A model generated the notes under the pieces. It searched no databases. It had not been told where the DNA came from and saw only the letters and a program-made list of their open reading frames with translations. From Mycobacterium sp. IS-1742 (GTDB lineage Bacteria; Actinomycetota; Actinomycetes; Mycobacteriales; Mycobacteriaceae): 38,070 nucleotides of DNA. Within the stretch, counting starts at the first letter, position 1. Each line of letters opens with the position of its first letter. The stretch lies in assembly GCF_001500125.1 (NCBI RefSeq), contig NZ_LQIV01000027.1, positions 1-38,070 of the forward strand. The letters run 5' to 3'. Positions 15,280 to 23,707 of the stretch are shown piece after piece. The position numbers and the translations under genes were made by a program.

Positions 15280-16323
15280 TTACCCAGCCGGGGCCGGCGC
15301 GGGGCTCGGCTGCGGCACCGCACCCAGCACGCGCTGGATGTCCGGCTTCATCTGCTGGAGCTGCTGGCCCCAGTAGCCCCAGCTGTGGGTACCGGACTGC
15401 GGGAAGTTGAACACGCCGTTGCGGCCACCCGCGGCCAGGTACTGCTCCTGGAACGTCTCGTTCGTGCGCAGCGTGAAGCCCTCGAGGAACTTCGCGTTGA
15501 AGTTGTCGCCCTCGACCTGGCCGTTGATGTCGGCAGGCTTGCCGTTACCGCAGAACACCCAGATGCGGGTGCCGTTGGCGACCAGCTTGTCGATGTTGAC
15601 CATCGGGTCGTTGCGCTTCCACGCCGGATCGCTCGACGGACCCCACATGTCCTCGGACTTGTAACCGCCCGCGTCACCCATCGACAGGCCGACCAGCATC
15701 GGCCACCAGCCCTCGGACAGGTTCAGGAAGCCCGACAGCGACGCCGCGTACTGGAACTGCTGCGGGTAGTAGATCGCCAGCGTCATCGCGGCGGAACCGG
15801 CCATCGACAGGCCGACGGCCGCGTTGCGGTTCGGGTTCACACCCTTGGTCGACGCCAGGTAGGCGGGCAGCTCGCTGGTGAGGAAGGTCTCCCACTTGTA
15901 GGTGGAGCAACCGGCCTTACCGCAGGCGGGCTTGTACCAGTCGCTGTAGAAGCTGGACTGGCCGCCGACCGGCATGATCACCGACAGGCCGGAGTCGAGG
16001 TACCACTCGAACGCGGCGGTGTTGATGTCCCAGCCGTTGAAGTCGTCCTGCGCGCGCAGGCCGTCGAGCAGGTAGACACCCGGGGAGTTGGCGCCGCCGC
16101 TCTGGAACTGGACCTTGATGTCGCGGCCCATTCCCGCAGACGGGACCATGAGGTACTCCACCGGCAGGCCGGGACGCGAGAAGGCCCCTGCAGTCGCCGA
16201 GCCTCCCGTGGCGCCCACCAGCCCGGGCATCACGGCGGTGGCCGTGACGACGGCCATGGCGCCCATCGTGAGTCGGCGCGGCATGGCTTTCACCGCGTCG
16301 CGCATCTTCCCAACGAAACTCAT
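15280..16323 (-). CDS. fbpA: Antigen 85A mycolyltransferase
   Basis: 347 residues from ATG 16323, with GGGAA seven bases upstream; an in-frame ATG at 16338 is possible. The signal peptide (about 1-47) is cut before FSRPGLPVEYL, the known mature start. The nucleophile motif GLSMAG places Ser173 in the precursor, which is Ser126 of the mature protein, matching the known catalytic residue. The enzyme transfers mycolate between trehalose monomycolates and onto arabinogalactan outside the membrane, and binds fibronectin. The pair of cysteines in CGKAGC and the HSWGYWGQQL end are conserved. It is terminated by a hairpin and preceded by a 510-base non-coding region. Confidence 0.96.
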   Translation of the reverse strand: MSFVGKMRDAVKAMPRRLTMGAMAVVTATAVMPGLVGATGGSATAGAFSRPGLPVEYLMVPSAGMGRDIKVQFQSGGANSPGVYLLDGLRAQDDFNGWDINTAAFEWYLDSGLSVIMPVGGQSSFYSDWYKPACGKAGCSTYKWETFLTSELPAYLASTKGVNPNRNAAVGLSMAGSAAMTLAIYYPQQFQYAASLSGFLNLSEGWWPMLVGLSMGDAGGYKSEDMWGPSSDPAWKRNDPMVNIDKLVANGTRIWVFCGNGKPADINGQVEGDNFNAKFLEGFTLRTNETFQEQYLAAGGRNGVFNFPQSGTHSWGYWGQQLQQMKPDIQRVLGAVPQPSPAPAPAG

Positions 16324-16833
16324 ACTGCTATTTCCCATCTGTCGTAAGCCGCGACCGGTCCGGGTACTCCAAACCAGCCGCGTTGCCCGTGTAGTCAACC
16401 ACACGATCGTGTGATCGTTCTCTCCAGCGTGTTTCGCCACGACCGCCGCTGCGCCGTTGCAGGTGACGTTCGAGCCGGTGGGTGCGAGGTGCGTCAGCGC
16501 ACCTCAGAGCCCCGGCGCGCGGGTGCCCGCCGAGGGGGAATCCGAGGGTGGCGACGTCGCCACCGGGGGTGTGCGTGGAATTGGTCACCCGGGGCAGACG
16601 GGCCGCGACCACGGCGGCGGGCACGCGCGGACGCGTGGCCGGGCCGGTACGCGGCGTGCTGGGCATCTGCGGTCCTTCGATCGGGTTCGGGGCCGTTGCC
16701 ACGGCGGTCGTCAGGGCAGCGTTCAACCGGTGTCGGGGACACCTGACCGGGATATCGCCCCGACCTGCCTCCGGCGTTACCCAAACAGACGGAACACCCG
16801 GCCGACAAATCGGCGATCGCCGTCGGGGGGCCG
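16324..16833. other. 510-base non-coding region between aftB and fbpA
   Basis: No reading frame here has a recognisable product; the frames present look like shadows of high GC. The region holds a 14-bp palindrome near fbpA (16400-16413), a tight hairpin with an 8-bp stem and 4-base loop (16486-16493/16498-16505), another with a 6-bp stem (16729-16734/16738-16743) and the palindrome CGGCGATCGCCG (16811-16822) just after aftB. Some may end the aftB transcript; a structured leader for fbpA or a small RNA is possible but unproven. Confidence 0.6.
16400..16413. promoter_or_regulatory. Perfect 14-bp palindrome upstream of fbpA
   Basis: CACACGATCGTGTG is exactly self-complementary and lies 77 bases before the fbpA ATG. 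The minus strand continues GGTTGACTACACG, containing a TTGACT that could be a -35 box, though I see no matching -10. It may be an operator for a dimeric regulator. Confidence 0.42.
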
Positions 16834-18786
16834 TCACGGCCCGGCCGCCGGCATGCCCGTGTACGGCGGCTCGTGGGGTTCGGGAACGGCCATCCCGCAC
16901 CGGATCAGTTCGTCGCGGGGCACGCGGTCGAGGCGGTACTGGGTGAACTCGTAGGCGTGCACCACGTTGGACAGGAACTGCCTGGGCGTCAGCGGAGCGC
17001 GGATCGAGTTCAGCACCGCCTCGGTGGCCGGGCACTTCAGCGCCGCCTCGGCCTGCGCCACCCAGTCCCGGTCGATGTACACCGGCAGGTACGGCGGGAT
17101 CTTGAAGAACGGGCCCTCGGCGATCGCCCAGTCCGGGAACAGGTTCTTGTCGTGGCCGATCCGGCCGTCCTCGAGGCGTTCGGTGTGCGCGGCCAGCGGG
17201 TTGGCCAGCCCGATCTGGTCGATGACCCGCACGTCGAGGCCGACGTTCATCCCGAGCATGCCCAGGTTGGTGAAGAACACGGTCTGCGGGCCGCGGTAGT
17301 CCGGGCCGGCGTCGGGCGGCGGCGGCCACGCGGGCACCACATCCCACATGTCGTAATTCCCCGCGGGCAGCAGCAGGGCCCCGTCGGGCGTGTTCTCGAG
17401 CGCGACGATCACCGCGCGCATCCGCGGATAGTCCAGGTAGTCCGCGGCGGTGAGCGGGTGCGCGTGACCGGTCGCCTGCGCATAGAAGCGGCGCTCGTCG
17501 ACGATCCCGGTGTCGGTGACCCGGGTGGCGTCCAGACCCATCCCCGGCGCGTTGGCCGCCCACAGTGACCATCCCGCCACCGCGAGCCACAGCACGCTGG
17601 TGGCGCCGGCCAGCACATACCCGGTCTCGCGGCTGAACCGGCTGCCGTCGGGCAGGACCACGGGGATCACCGAGAGTGGGAGCAGTGTGCAGAACAACGG
17701 GGTGAGCAGCACCCGGCCGTGCATGAAGTCGCCGCCCTGGCGGATCCAGTAGATGCCCTGCAGCAGACCGCTGCACACGATGAACAGCACCACCGCAGGC
17801 GGGCTCTGCACCAGCCGGGCCAGGCGGCCGTAGCCGCGGGGCGGCTGGTGCCGGATCCACCACGGTCGGCTGCGGGTACTCAGCAGCACGACGCCGGTCA
17901 GGACCAGCAGGACGGCGGGCACCCACAGCAGGTAGGGCTCGGCGAAGTTCGTGAAGTAGGTGAACCCCTGCGGCCACTTCGCGCCGGTGGCGTCCTTGGC
18001 CACCGCGGTCCCGGGCACGATCAGGGCGTAGTAGCCCATGCGGAAGATCTGGTAGAGCACCGGCAGCAGCCCGCCCGCGACGACGATCAGCAGGCGGCGC
18101 CGCCAGGAGCGGGCGGCCACCAGCATCATCACCAGCACGCCGACACCGATCAGCGCGAGTTCGGGGCGCACCAGCACGCTCAGGCCGGCGACGAAGGCCA
18201 GCGAGGCGGTGAACGGCCCACTCACCGCGTCACGGCCCCACGCCGAGGGGCTGCGCAACCCCTGAGACCAGCACACCAGCATCCACCACAACAGGCCGAG
18301 GTAGGCGATGACCAGCCCGTTCTCCAGCCCGGACGTGGCGAAATCGCGCGCAGGCGGCACCGCGATGTAGACCAGCACCCCGGCGGGCAGCAGCAGCGCC
18401 CGGCGGCCCTGCAGGCTGGGCGCGTAGAGGCGGGCGGTGCCGAGCATCGCCAGCACCACCCCGGCCACGCTCAACACCAGCGCGAACACCAGGACGATGT
18501 ACTCCAGTTGCACGAACCCGCCGACCCACGCGCCCGCGGTGATCAGGTAGGTCCACAGCGTCGACGTGTTGGCCTCGACGCGTTCTCCCGCGTTGAACAC
18601 CGGCCCGTTGCCGGCCAGCAGGTTGCGCACCGTGCGCAGCACGATCAGGCCGTCGTCGGCGATCCACCGGCGCTGCCAGGCGCCCCAGCCGAACAGCACT
18701 GCGACCACGGCGACACCCACCCACAGGCTGACCCGGACGGTGACGTCGTAGGGGAACGCCGGGCCGCGGGCCAGTCGGCGCGCCAC
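16834..18786 (-). CDS. aftB: Arabinofuranosyltransferase AftB
   Basis: 650 residues from the GTG at 18786, the last start codon before the conserved VRVSLW region (the valines nearer that point use GTC). AftB is a GT-C membrane enzyme that uses decaprenyl-phosphoryl-arabinose to add the terminal beta-1,2 arabinofuranose to arabinan, the residue that carries mycolates. The acidic pair of the GT-C loop is seen in RRWIADDGL (Asp44, Asp45), followed by many membrane helices through about residue 400 and a large C-terminal extracytoplasmic domain from about VDERRFYAQATGHAH. It begins 28 bases after ubiA, which makes its donor precursor, and precedes the fbpA gap. The start is uncertain; the family is not. 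Confidence 0.94.
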   Translation of the reverse strand: MARRLARGPAFPYDVTVRVSLWVGVAVVAVLFGWGAWQRRWIADDGLIVLRTVRNLLAGNGPVFNAGERVEANTSTLWTYLITAGAWVGGFVQLEYIVLVFALVLSVAGVVLAMLGTARLYAPSLQGRRALLLPAGVLVYIAVPPARDFATSGLENGLVIAYLGLLWWMLVCWSQGLRSPSAWGRDAVSGPFTASLAFVAGLSVLVRPELALIGVGVLVMMLVAARSWRRRLLIVVAGGLLPVLYQIFRMGYYALIVPGTAVAKDATGAKWPQGFTYFTNFAEPYLLWVPAVLLVLTGVVLLSTRSRPWWIRHQPPRGYGRLARLVQSPPAVVLFIVCSGLLQGIYWIRQGGDFMHGRVLLTPLFCTLLPLSVIPVVLPDGSRFSRETGYVLAGATSVLWLAVAGWSLWAANAPGMGLDATRVTDTGIVDERRFYAQATGHAHPLTAADYLDYPRMRAVIVALENTPDGALLLPAGNYDMWDVVPAWPPPPDAGPDYRGPQTVFFTNLGMLGMNVGLDVRVIDQIGLANPLAAHTERLEDGRIGHDKNLFPDWAIAEGPFFKIPPYLPVYIDRDWVAQAEAALKCPATEAVLNSIRAPLTPRQFLSNVVHAYEFTQYRLDRVPRDELIRCGMAVPEPHEPPYTGMPAAGP

Positions 18787-18814
18787 ACCCGACCCGGTGG
18801 CGCGCCGAGCCGCG

Positions 18815-19735
18815 TCAGCCGAAGATGACGGCCGCACCGACGGTCCCGATCCACGCCACGGCGAGGAACTGCAGCACCCGGTCGCGCAGGGCGATCTCCT
18901 CGGGCTCACCGGCCATACCGCCGTCGACGTCGACGGCGTAGCGCAGGATCGCGATGGTGAACGGGATCATCGAGACGACGAACCAGGAGGTGCCGCCCTG
19001 GTCGTCGCGCCCGAACGCCCACAGGCCGTAGCAGAGCACCACCGCGGTCGCGGACATCGTCCACACGAACCGCAGGTAGGTGGTGGTGTAGCGCTCGAGC
19101 GACTTGCGGATCTTGGCGCCAGTCCGTTCGGCCAGCTGCAGTTCGGCGTACCGCTTGCCCGCGGCCATGAACAGCGATCCGAACGCCATGACGAGCAGGA
19201 ACCACTGCGACAGCGGGATGTCCGCGGCCACCCCGCCGGCGATGGCGCGGATCAGGAACCCCGACGACACGATGCAAATGTCAAGCACCGCTTGGTGTTT
19301 GAGTCCGAAGCAGTAGGCCAGCTGGATCACGATGTAGACCGCCATGACCAACGCGAGGTTGGGGGTGAGCAGCCAGGAGATGATCAGCGAGGCCGCGCCC
19401 AGCACGATCGCGAGACCGTAGGCCAGGCGTTCGGAGACCACGCCCGCCGCGATGGGCCGAAACCGTTTGGTGGGGTGGGCGCGGTCGGCCTCGACGTCGC
19501 GCGCGTCGTTGACCAGGTACACCGTGGACGCCGCCAGACAGAACGCGACGAACGCCACCGACACCTTGATCAGTACTTCGCGGTAGTCGTAGGTGAACCG
19601 GTCGTCGCCGAGCGCGACGAGCGGCGCGGCGAGCACCAGCAGGTTCTTCACCCACTGCCGCGGCCGGATCGCCTTGACGATGCCGGCGGGCAGACTGCGC
19701 GGCGGACCGGTGACCGGGGCCGCTTCCTCACTCAT
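18815..19735 (-). CDS. ubiA: Decaprenyl-phosphate phosphoribosyltransferase UbiA (DPPR synthase, Rv3806c type)
   Basis: 306 residues from ATG 19735 (MSEEA, as in the M. tuberculosis protein); an ATG at 19747 is an alternative. This UbiA-superfamily membrane enzyme transfers phosphoribose from PRPP to decaprenyl phosphate, the first step of decaprenyl-phosphoryl-arabinose synthesis. The first Asp-rich motif NDARDVEAD (Asn76, Asp77, Asp80, Asp84) is intact, and the family stretch YCFGLKHQAV and KRYAELQLAERTGA are visible, with about nine membrane helices. It lies between the PAP2 phosphatase, thought to remove the 5-phosphate from its product, and aftB, which consumes the arabinose donor. It is a known site of ethambutol-resistance mutations in M. 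tuberculosis. Confidence 0.97.
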   Translation of the reverse strand: MSEEAAPVTGPPRSLPAGIVKAIRPRQWVKNLLVLAAPLVALGDDRFTYDYREVLIKVSVAFVAFCLAASTVYLVNDARDVEADRAHPTKRFRPIAAGVVSERLAYGLAIVLGAASLIISWLLTPNLALVMAVYIVIQLAYCFGLKHQAVLDICIVSSGFLIRAIAGGVAADIPLSQWFLLVMAFGSLFMAAGKRYAELQLAERTGAKIRKSLERYTTTYLRFVWTMSATAVVLCYGLWAFGRDDQGGTSWFVVSMIPFTIAILRYAVDVDGGMAGEPEEIALRDRVLQFLAVAWIGTVGAAVIFG

Positions 19736-19804
19736 CCCGATACCCATGACGCCCTAGACCCATCTCGATCCGCTCCATCGCGCTGCGCTCACCTCTGCCG
19801 GCCA

Positions 19805-20323
19805 TCAGTGTCCGGCCCGCCCTGCCACCCGCGCGGTGGCCTCGGCGACCACCGCACCGACCGCGACACCGGTCATCACGTCACTGGGATAGTGCACGCC
19901 GAGCACCAGTCGCGACAACGCCATCGGCGGCACCAGCACCGCGGGCAGCGGCAACCCGGTCACCCGGCCGAGCAGCACCGCGGCCGCGGTGGTCGACGTC
20001 GCGTGCGCGGACGGGAAACTGAGCCGGCTGGGCGTGCCGACGTTGACGGCGATGGCCGGGTGATGCGGCCGCTCCCGGCGCACCACCCGTTTGATCAGCA
20101 CCGCGGCGGCGTGTGCGGCGAACGCACCCGCACCGGCGACCACCCAGTCACGGCGGCGGTGCGGCTGCAGCAGCGCGCCGAGGCCGGCGACGGCCAGCCA
20201 GCCCGCGCTGTGCTCCCCGAAGTGGGAGAGCCCACGCGCACCCTCGAGCACTCCGGGGCGGCCGGCCAGGGCCGCCTGCACCGCCACCAACGCGGCATCC
20301 TCGCCGCGCGGTTCGTCAACCAT
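19805..20323 (-). CDS. PAP2-family membrane phosphatase (Rv3807c type)
   Basis: 172 residues. The PAP2 phosphatase motifs are complete: KRVVRRERP (Lys78 to Pro86), PSAHA (Ser105, His107) and SRLVLGVHYPSD (Arg138, His144, Asp148), set among short membrane helices. Its position between glfT2 and ubiA supports the proposed role of removing phosphate from decaprenyl-phosphoryl-5-phosphoribose on the way to decaprenyl-phosphoryl-arabinose. This role is inferred from context and reports on the orthologue. The ATG (20323) lies only three bases after the glfT2 stop codon, so translation is probably coupled. Confidence 0.9.
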   Translation of the reverse strand: MVDEPRGEDAALVAVQAALAGRPGVLEGARGLSHFGEHSAGWLAVAGLGALLQPHRRRDWVVAGAGAFAAHAAAVLIKRVVRRERPHHPAIAVNVGTPSRLSFPSAHATSTTAAAVLLGRVTGLPLPAVLVPPMALSRLVLGVHYPSDVMTGVAVGAVVAEATARVAGRAGH

Positions 20324-20326
20324 CGC

Positions 20327-22252
20327 TCATCGCACTTCTTGAGGGGACAGCAGCACCGTTTCCCACTTCTGCTTGCTCGCGAGCACCGGCAGCGCTTCGC
20401 GGTAGACGCGGCGCATGTCGTCGAACCGGCGGGCCAGCCGGCGCTGCCTGCGGATCGACTGGCCGAGCAGCGCCAGCATCTTCGCGCGGTCCCGCTGGCG
20501 GTAGACCACGCCGCGGCCGTCGGCGGTGGTCACCGTGACCCCGTCGTACTTGGACAGCAGGAACCACCGCGAGTTCTGCGTCGGCACATTGAGCTGCGGG
20601 CGTTCGTGATGCTGCGGGTCCGCCTTCTTCGCGTTGTGCACGATGCCGCGGAGCAGGTGGTAGGCGATCACCGGTTTGGCCACCGGCGGGTCGATCTTCT
20701 GCAGCTTCTCCGACGGCGGCGGTAGCTCACTGGCCGCGGGCATCACGACGGCGTCCGGGTACTGCTTGCGCAGGCGGTGCACCTCGGGCAGTGCGCTCTC
20801 GAGGATCGAGAAGATGTGCTCCGGGCCGGCGAGGAAGTCGTCCATCGCCTTGTTCTGGATCTCGACGGTCGAATACTCAAGGCACGCAAGGTGTTTCAGC
20901 GTGGCCTTGAAGTGACTGCGGACCAGGCCGCGGATGTCGCCGTCCCAGTGCAGCGCCGCCACCACCAGCCGGTTGCGCAGGTGGAAGTACGCCTGCCAGT
21001 CGATCGCGTCGTCCTTGTCGCTCCACGCCATGTGCCAGATCGCGGTGCCCGGCATGGTGGCGGTCGGGTAGCCGTGTTCGGCGGCGCGCAGCCCGTATTC
21101 GGCGTCGTCCCACTTGATGAACAGCGGCAGCGGCTGGCCCAGCTCCTCGGCGACCTGGCGCGGGATCATGCACATCCACCAGCCGTTGTAGTCGACGTCG
21201 ATGCGCCGGTGCAGCAGCTGGCTTCTGTCGTAGTTGGCGTTCAGAGGGTATCTGGCGAAGTCGTGGTCGTACTCGGTGTAGGGCGCCGAGGTCCACATGA
21301 AGTTCGCGCGGTCGACGACCTCGCCCATGATGTGCAGGTGTGACGGCTCCTGCAGGTTCAGCATCTGTCCGCCCACCAGCATCGGCGTCTTGGCGAAGCG
21401 GTTGAGCGCCAGCGCGCGCAGGATCGAGTCCGGTTCGACGCGGATGTCGTCGTCCATGAACAGGATCTGTTCGCAGTCGGTGTTCTTGAGCGCTTCGTAC
21501 ATCACGCGGCTGTAGCCGCCGGACCCGCCGAGGTTGGGCTGGTCGTGGATGGACAGCCGGTTGCCCAGCGGCGCGACGGCGTCGGCGAACTCGGTGTGGT
21601 CGCGCACCTTGCGGTTGCCCTGGTCGGGCACGATCACCGCGCTGATCACCTCGTCGACCAGCGGATCCGAGGTCAGCGCACGCAACGAGTTCACGCAGTC
21701 GTCGGGACGGTTGAAGGTCGGGATGCCGACCGCGATGTTGGCCACGCCGGGCGCGGGCACCGGCGCGTACCAGCCGGCGCTGTGCAGCGTGACGGCGCTG
21801 TCGGTGGTGATGTCGAACCAGATCCAGCCGCCGTCCTCGAACGGCTGCAGACCGATCTCCACCTCCACGACCGTGGGACGGTCGGCTTCGCTCGCGAAGG
21901 CCTTGCCCTCCACGAAGATGCGGGCGCCGGTGGCCTTGGTGCGGTAGAGGTCGACACGCCCGCTGCCCGTCAGCTCGGTCCGCAGCACCACCGACGTCAG
22001 CGTCGACCAGCGCCGCCAGTAGCTCGCCGGGAACGCGTTGAAGTAGGTGGCGAACGACACCTCGGACTCCGCGCCGATCTCCAGGGTGGTGCGGGTGCGG
22101 GCGTGGGCCCGGCGGGCGTTGGTCTCGGATTCCTCTATATAGAGCTTGCGGACGTCGAGGGGTTCACCCGGCCGCGGCAGGATCACGCGCGACAGCAGGC
22201 TGACTGCGCGTGAATCGCCTGCGGCCGGCGCACCGGTCGGGATCTGACTCAT
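20327..22252 (-). CDS. glfT2: Bifunctional UDP-galactofuranosyltransferase GlfT2
   Basis: 641 residues from ATG 22252; a TTG at 22270 overlapping the glf stop is an alternative start. GlfT2 polymerises galactofuran with alternating beta-1,5 and beta-1,6 links on decaprenyl-PP-GlcNAc-Rha at the inner membrane face. The N-terminal beta-sandwich is followed by a GT-A domain with IPTFNRPDDC, the metal site FMDDD (Asp267-269), the catalytic KWDDAEYG (Asp382, Asp383) and IWHMAW (His407). All are offset by eleven from the M. tuberculosis residues (256-258, 371, 372, 396), supporting an intact active site. It follows glf, which makes its donor, by ten bases. Confidence 0.97.
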   Translation of the reverse strand: MSQIPTGAPAAGDSRAVSLLSRVILPRPGEPLDVRKLYIEESETNARRAHARTRTTLEIGAESEVSFATYFNAFPASYWRRWSTLTSVVLRTELTGSGRVDLYRTKATGARIFVEGKAFASEADRPTVVEVEIGLQPFEDGGWIWFDITTDSAVTLHSAGWYAPVPAPGVANIAVGIPTFNRPDDCVNSLRALTSDPLVDEVISAVIVPDQGNRKVRDHTEFADAVAPLGNRLSIHDQPNLGGSGGYSRVMYEALKNTDCEQILFMDDDIRVEPDSILRALALNRFAKTPMLVGGQMLNLQEPSHLHIMGEVVDRANFMWTSAPYTEYDHDFARYPLNANYDRSQLLHRRIDVDYNGWWMCMIPRQVAEELGQPLPLFIKWDDAEYGLRAAEHGYPTATMPGTAIWHMAWSDKDDAIDWQAYFHLRNRLVVAALHWDGDIRGLVRSHFKATLKHLACLEYSTVEIQNKAMDDFLAGPEHIFSILESALPEVHRLRKQYPDAVVMPAASELPPPSEKLQKIDPPVAKPVIAYHLLRGIVHNAKKADPQHHERPQLNVPTQNSRWFLLSKYDGVTVTTADGRGVVYRQRDRAKMLALLGQSIRRQRRLARRFDDMRRVYREALPVLASKQKWETVLLSPQEVR

Positions 22253-22262
22253 GCTGGGTTGC

Positions 22263-23459
22263 TCACTCAATCTTCTCGGGGGCCGTCAGCGCGCTGCCGT
22301 CGCGCAGGTGCGGCGCCAAGGTGTTGTCGTACATGTTCAGCGCGCTGGCGATCGCCATGTGCATGTCCAGGTACTGGTAGGTGCCGAGCCGCCCGCCGAA
22401 CAGGACCTTGGCCGACGCGGTCTCGGCCTTGGCCTTGGCCCGGTAGGCGGCCAGCAGCGCGCGGTCGGACTCGGTGTTGATCGGATAGTAGGGCTCGTCG
22501 TCCTCGTCGGCGAACCGGGAGAACTCGCGCATGATCACGGTCTTGTCAGTCGGGTAGGCCCGCTCCGGGTGGAAGTGCCGGAACTCGTGGATGCGCGTGT
22601 AGGGCACGTCGGCGTCGTTGTAGTTCATGACCGGGGTGCCCTGGAAATCCCCGGTGTCGAGCACCTCGAGCTCGAAATCCAGGGTGCGCCATCCGAGCCG
22701 GCCCTCGTCGTAGTCGAAGTAGCGGTCCACCGGCCCCGTGTAGACCACCGGGGCGTCGGGCGACGCCGCGCGGAGTTCGTCACGGACGTCGAACCAGTCG
22801 GTGTCCAGCCGGACCTCGATGCGGTCGTCGGCGGCCATGTTCTCCAACCACTTCGTGTAGCCCGCGACGGGCAGACCCTCGTAGGTGTCGTTGAAGTAGC
22901 GGTTGTCGAACGTGTAGCGCACCGGCAGGCGGTTGATCGTCGAGGCGGGCAGTTCCTTGGGGTCGGTCTGCCACTGTTTGGCGGTGTAGTGCTTGACGAA
23001 CGCCTCGTAGAGCGGGCGTCCGATCAGCGAGATCGCCTTCTCCTCGAGGTTCTGCGCGTCTTCGGTGTCGATCTCGGCGGCCTGCTCGGCGATCAGGGCG
23101 CGCGCCTGGTCGGGGGTGAAGTAGCGGCCGAAGAACTGGCTGACCAGGCCCAACCCCATGGGGAACTGGTAGGCCTGGCCGTTGTGTAGCGCGAACACGC
23201 GGTGCTGGTAGCCGGTGAAGTCGGTGAACTGGCGGACGTAGTCCCACACCCGCTGATTCGAGGTGTGGAAGAGGTGCGCACCGTAGCGGTGCACCTCGAT
23301 GCCGGTCTGCGGTTCGGGTTCGGAGTAGGCGTTACCGCCCAGGTGTGGCCGTCGCTCGATGACGAGGACCCGTTTGTCCAACTGGGTCGCCACACGCTCG
23401 GCGATCGTCAGACCGAAGAAGCCGGAGCCGACGACGAAAAGGTCGTAGTGGGAGCTCAT
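22263..23459 (-). CDS. glf: UDP-galactopyranose mutase
   Basis: 398 residues. Glf is a flavoenzyme that interconverts UDP-galactopyranose and UDP-galactofuranose, the donor for GlfT2. The N-terminal FAD site is VVGSGFFG (Gly11, Gly13, Gly16), followed by RRPHLGGNAYSE and the family stretch HRYGAHLFHTSN. The two substrate arginines should lie in NEFSRF-like (MREFSRF) and the preceding region; FGGRLGTYQYLDMHMAI near the C-terminus binds FAD. It is the first gene of the glf-glfT2-PAP2-ubiA-aftB set, divergent from erp. There is no good ribosome site, but a -10-like box lies eight bases before the ATG. Confidence 0.98.
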   Translation of the reverse strand: MSSHYDLFVVGSGFFGLTIAERVATQLDKRVLVIERRPHLGGNAYSEPEPQTGIEVHRYGAHLFHTSNQRVWDYVRQFTDFTGYQHRVFALHNGQAYQFPMGLGLVSQFFGRYFTPDQARALIAEQAAEIDTEDAQNLEEKAISLIGRPLYEAFVKHYTAKQWQTDPKELPASTINRLPVRYTFDNRYFNDTYEGLPVAGYTKWLENMAADDRIEVRLDTDWFDVRDELRAASPDAPVVYTGPVDRYFDYDEGRLGWRTLDFELEVLDTGDFQGTPVMNYNDADVPYTRIHEFRHFHPERAYPTDKTVIMREFSRFADEDDEPYYPINTESDRALLAAYRAKAKAETASAKVLFGGRLGTYQYLDMHMAIASALNMYDNTLAPHLRDGSALTAPEKIE

Positions 23460-23467
23460 CGGCAGCC

Positions 23468-23473
23468 AGGGTA
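23468..23473 (-). promoter_or_regulatory. Candidate -10 box for a leaderless glf operon transcript
   Basis: The minus strand reads TACCCT (TAnnnT), then eight bases, then the glf ATG, with no Shine-Dalgarno sequence between. This is the layout of a leaderless mycobacterial promoter. Confidence 0.4.
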
Positions 23474-23573
23474 TCCGACCGCGGCCGCTCTTCCCGACAT
23501 GCTGCCGCGCCGGGCGCCGGAACGGGCCCGCGAGTCCAGGTCGCGATTAGCTCACGATTCAGTATCGCCACTC

Positions 23574-23600
23574 TAGTCACACCAGTCACGCCAGTAGCAT
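23574..23600. repeat. Three 9-base direct repeats in the glf-erp intergenic region
   Basis: TAGTCACAC, CAGTCACGC and CAGTAGCAT follow one another with a 9-base period in the 248-base divergent region. They may be regulator half-sites on one face of the helix; the third copy is degenerate. Confidence 0.25.
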
Positions 23601-23695
23601 CGGTTTCGTCGGAGCGTGGGCTCGAGAGAGGGAGTTCGGCGCGGTCGACACCGATTTGACCACTACGAGCAATAGCCACATGTAGTCCATGTATT

Positions 23696-23701
23696 GAGGA
23701 G
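23696..23701 (+). promoter_or_regulatory. Ribosome binding site that sets the erp GTG start
   Basis: GAGGAG followed by six bases and GTG (23708) is the only good start signal near the signal peptide, so GTG 23708 is preferred over downstream ATG codons. Confidence 0.7.
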
Positions 23702-23707
23702 ACTTCC

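Noticed and set aside
16328..17977. A 549-residue minus-strand frame running from aftB toward fbpA
   Set aside because: It covers the aftB 3' half in another frame and then the non-coding gap, and is Arg/Pro/Ala-rich with no motif.
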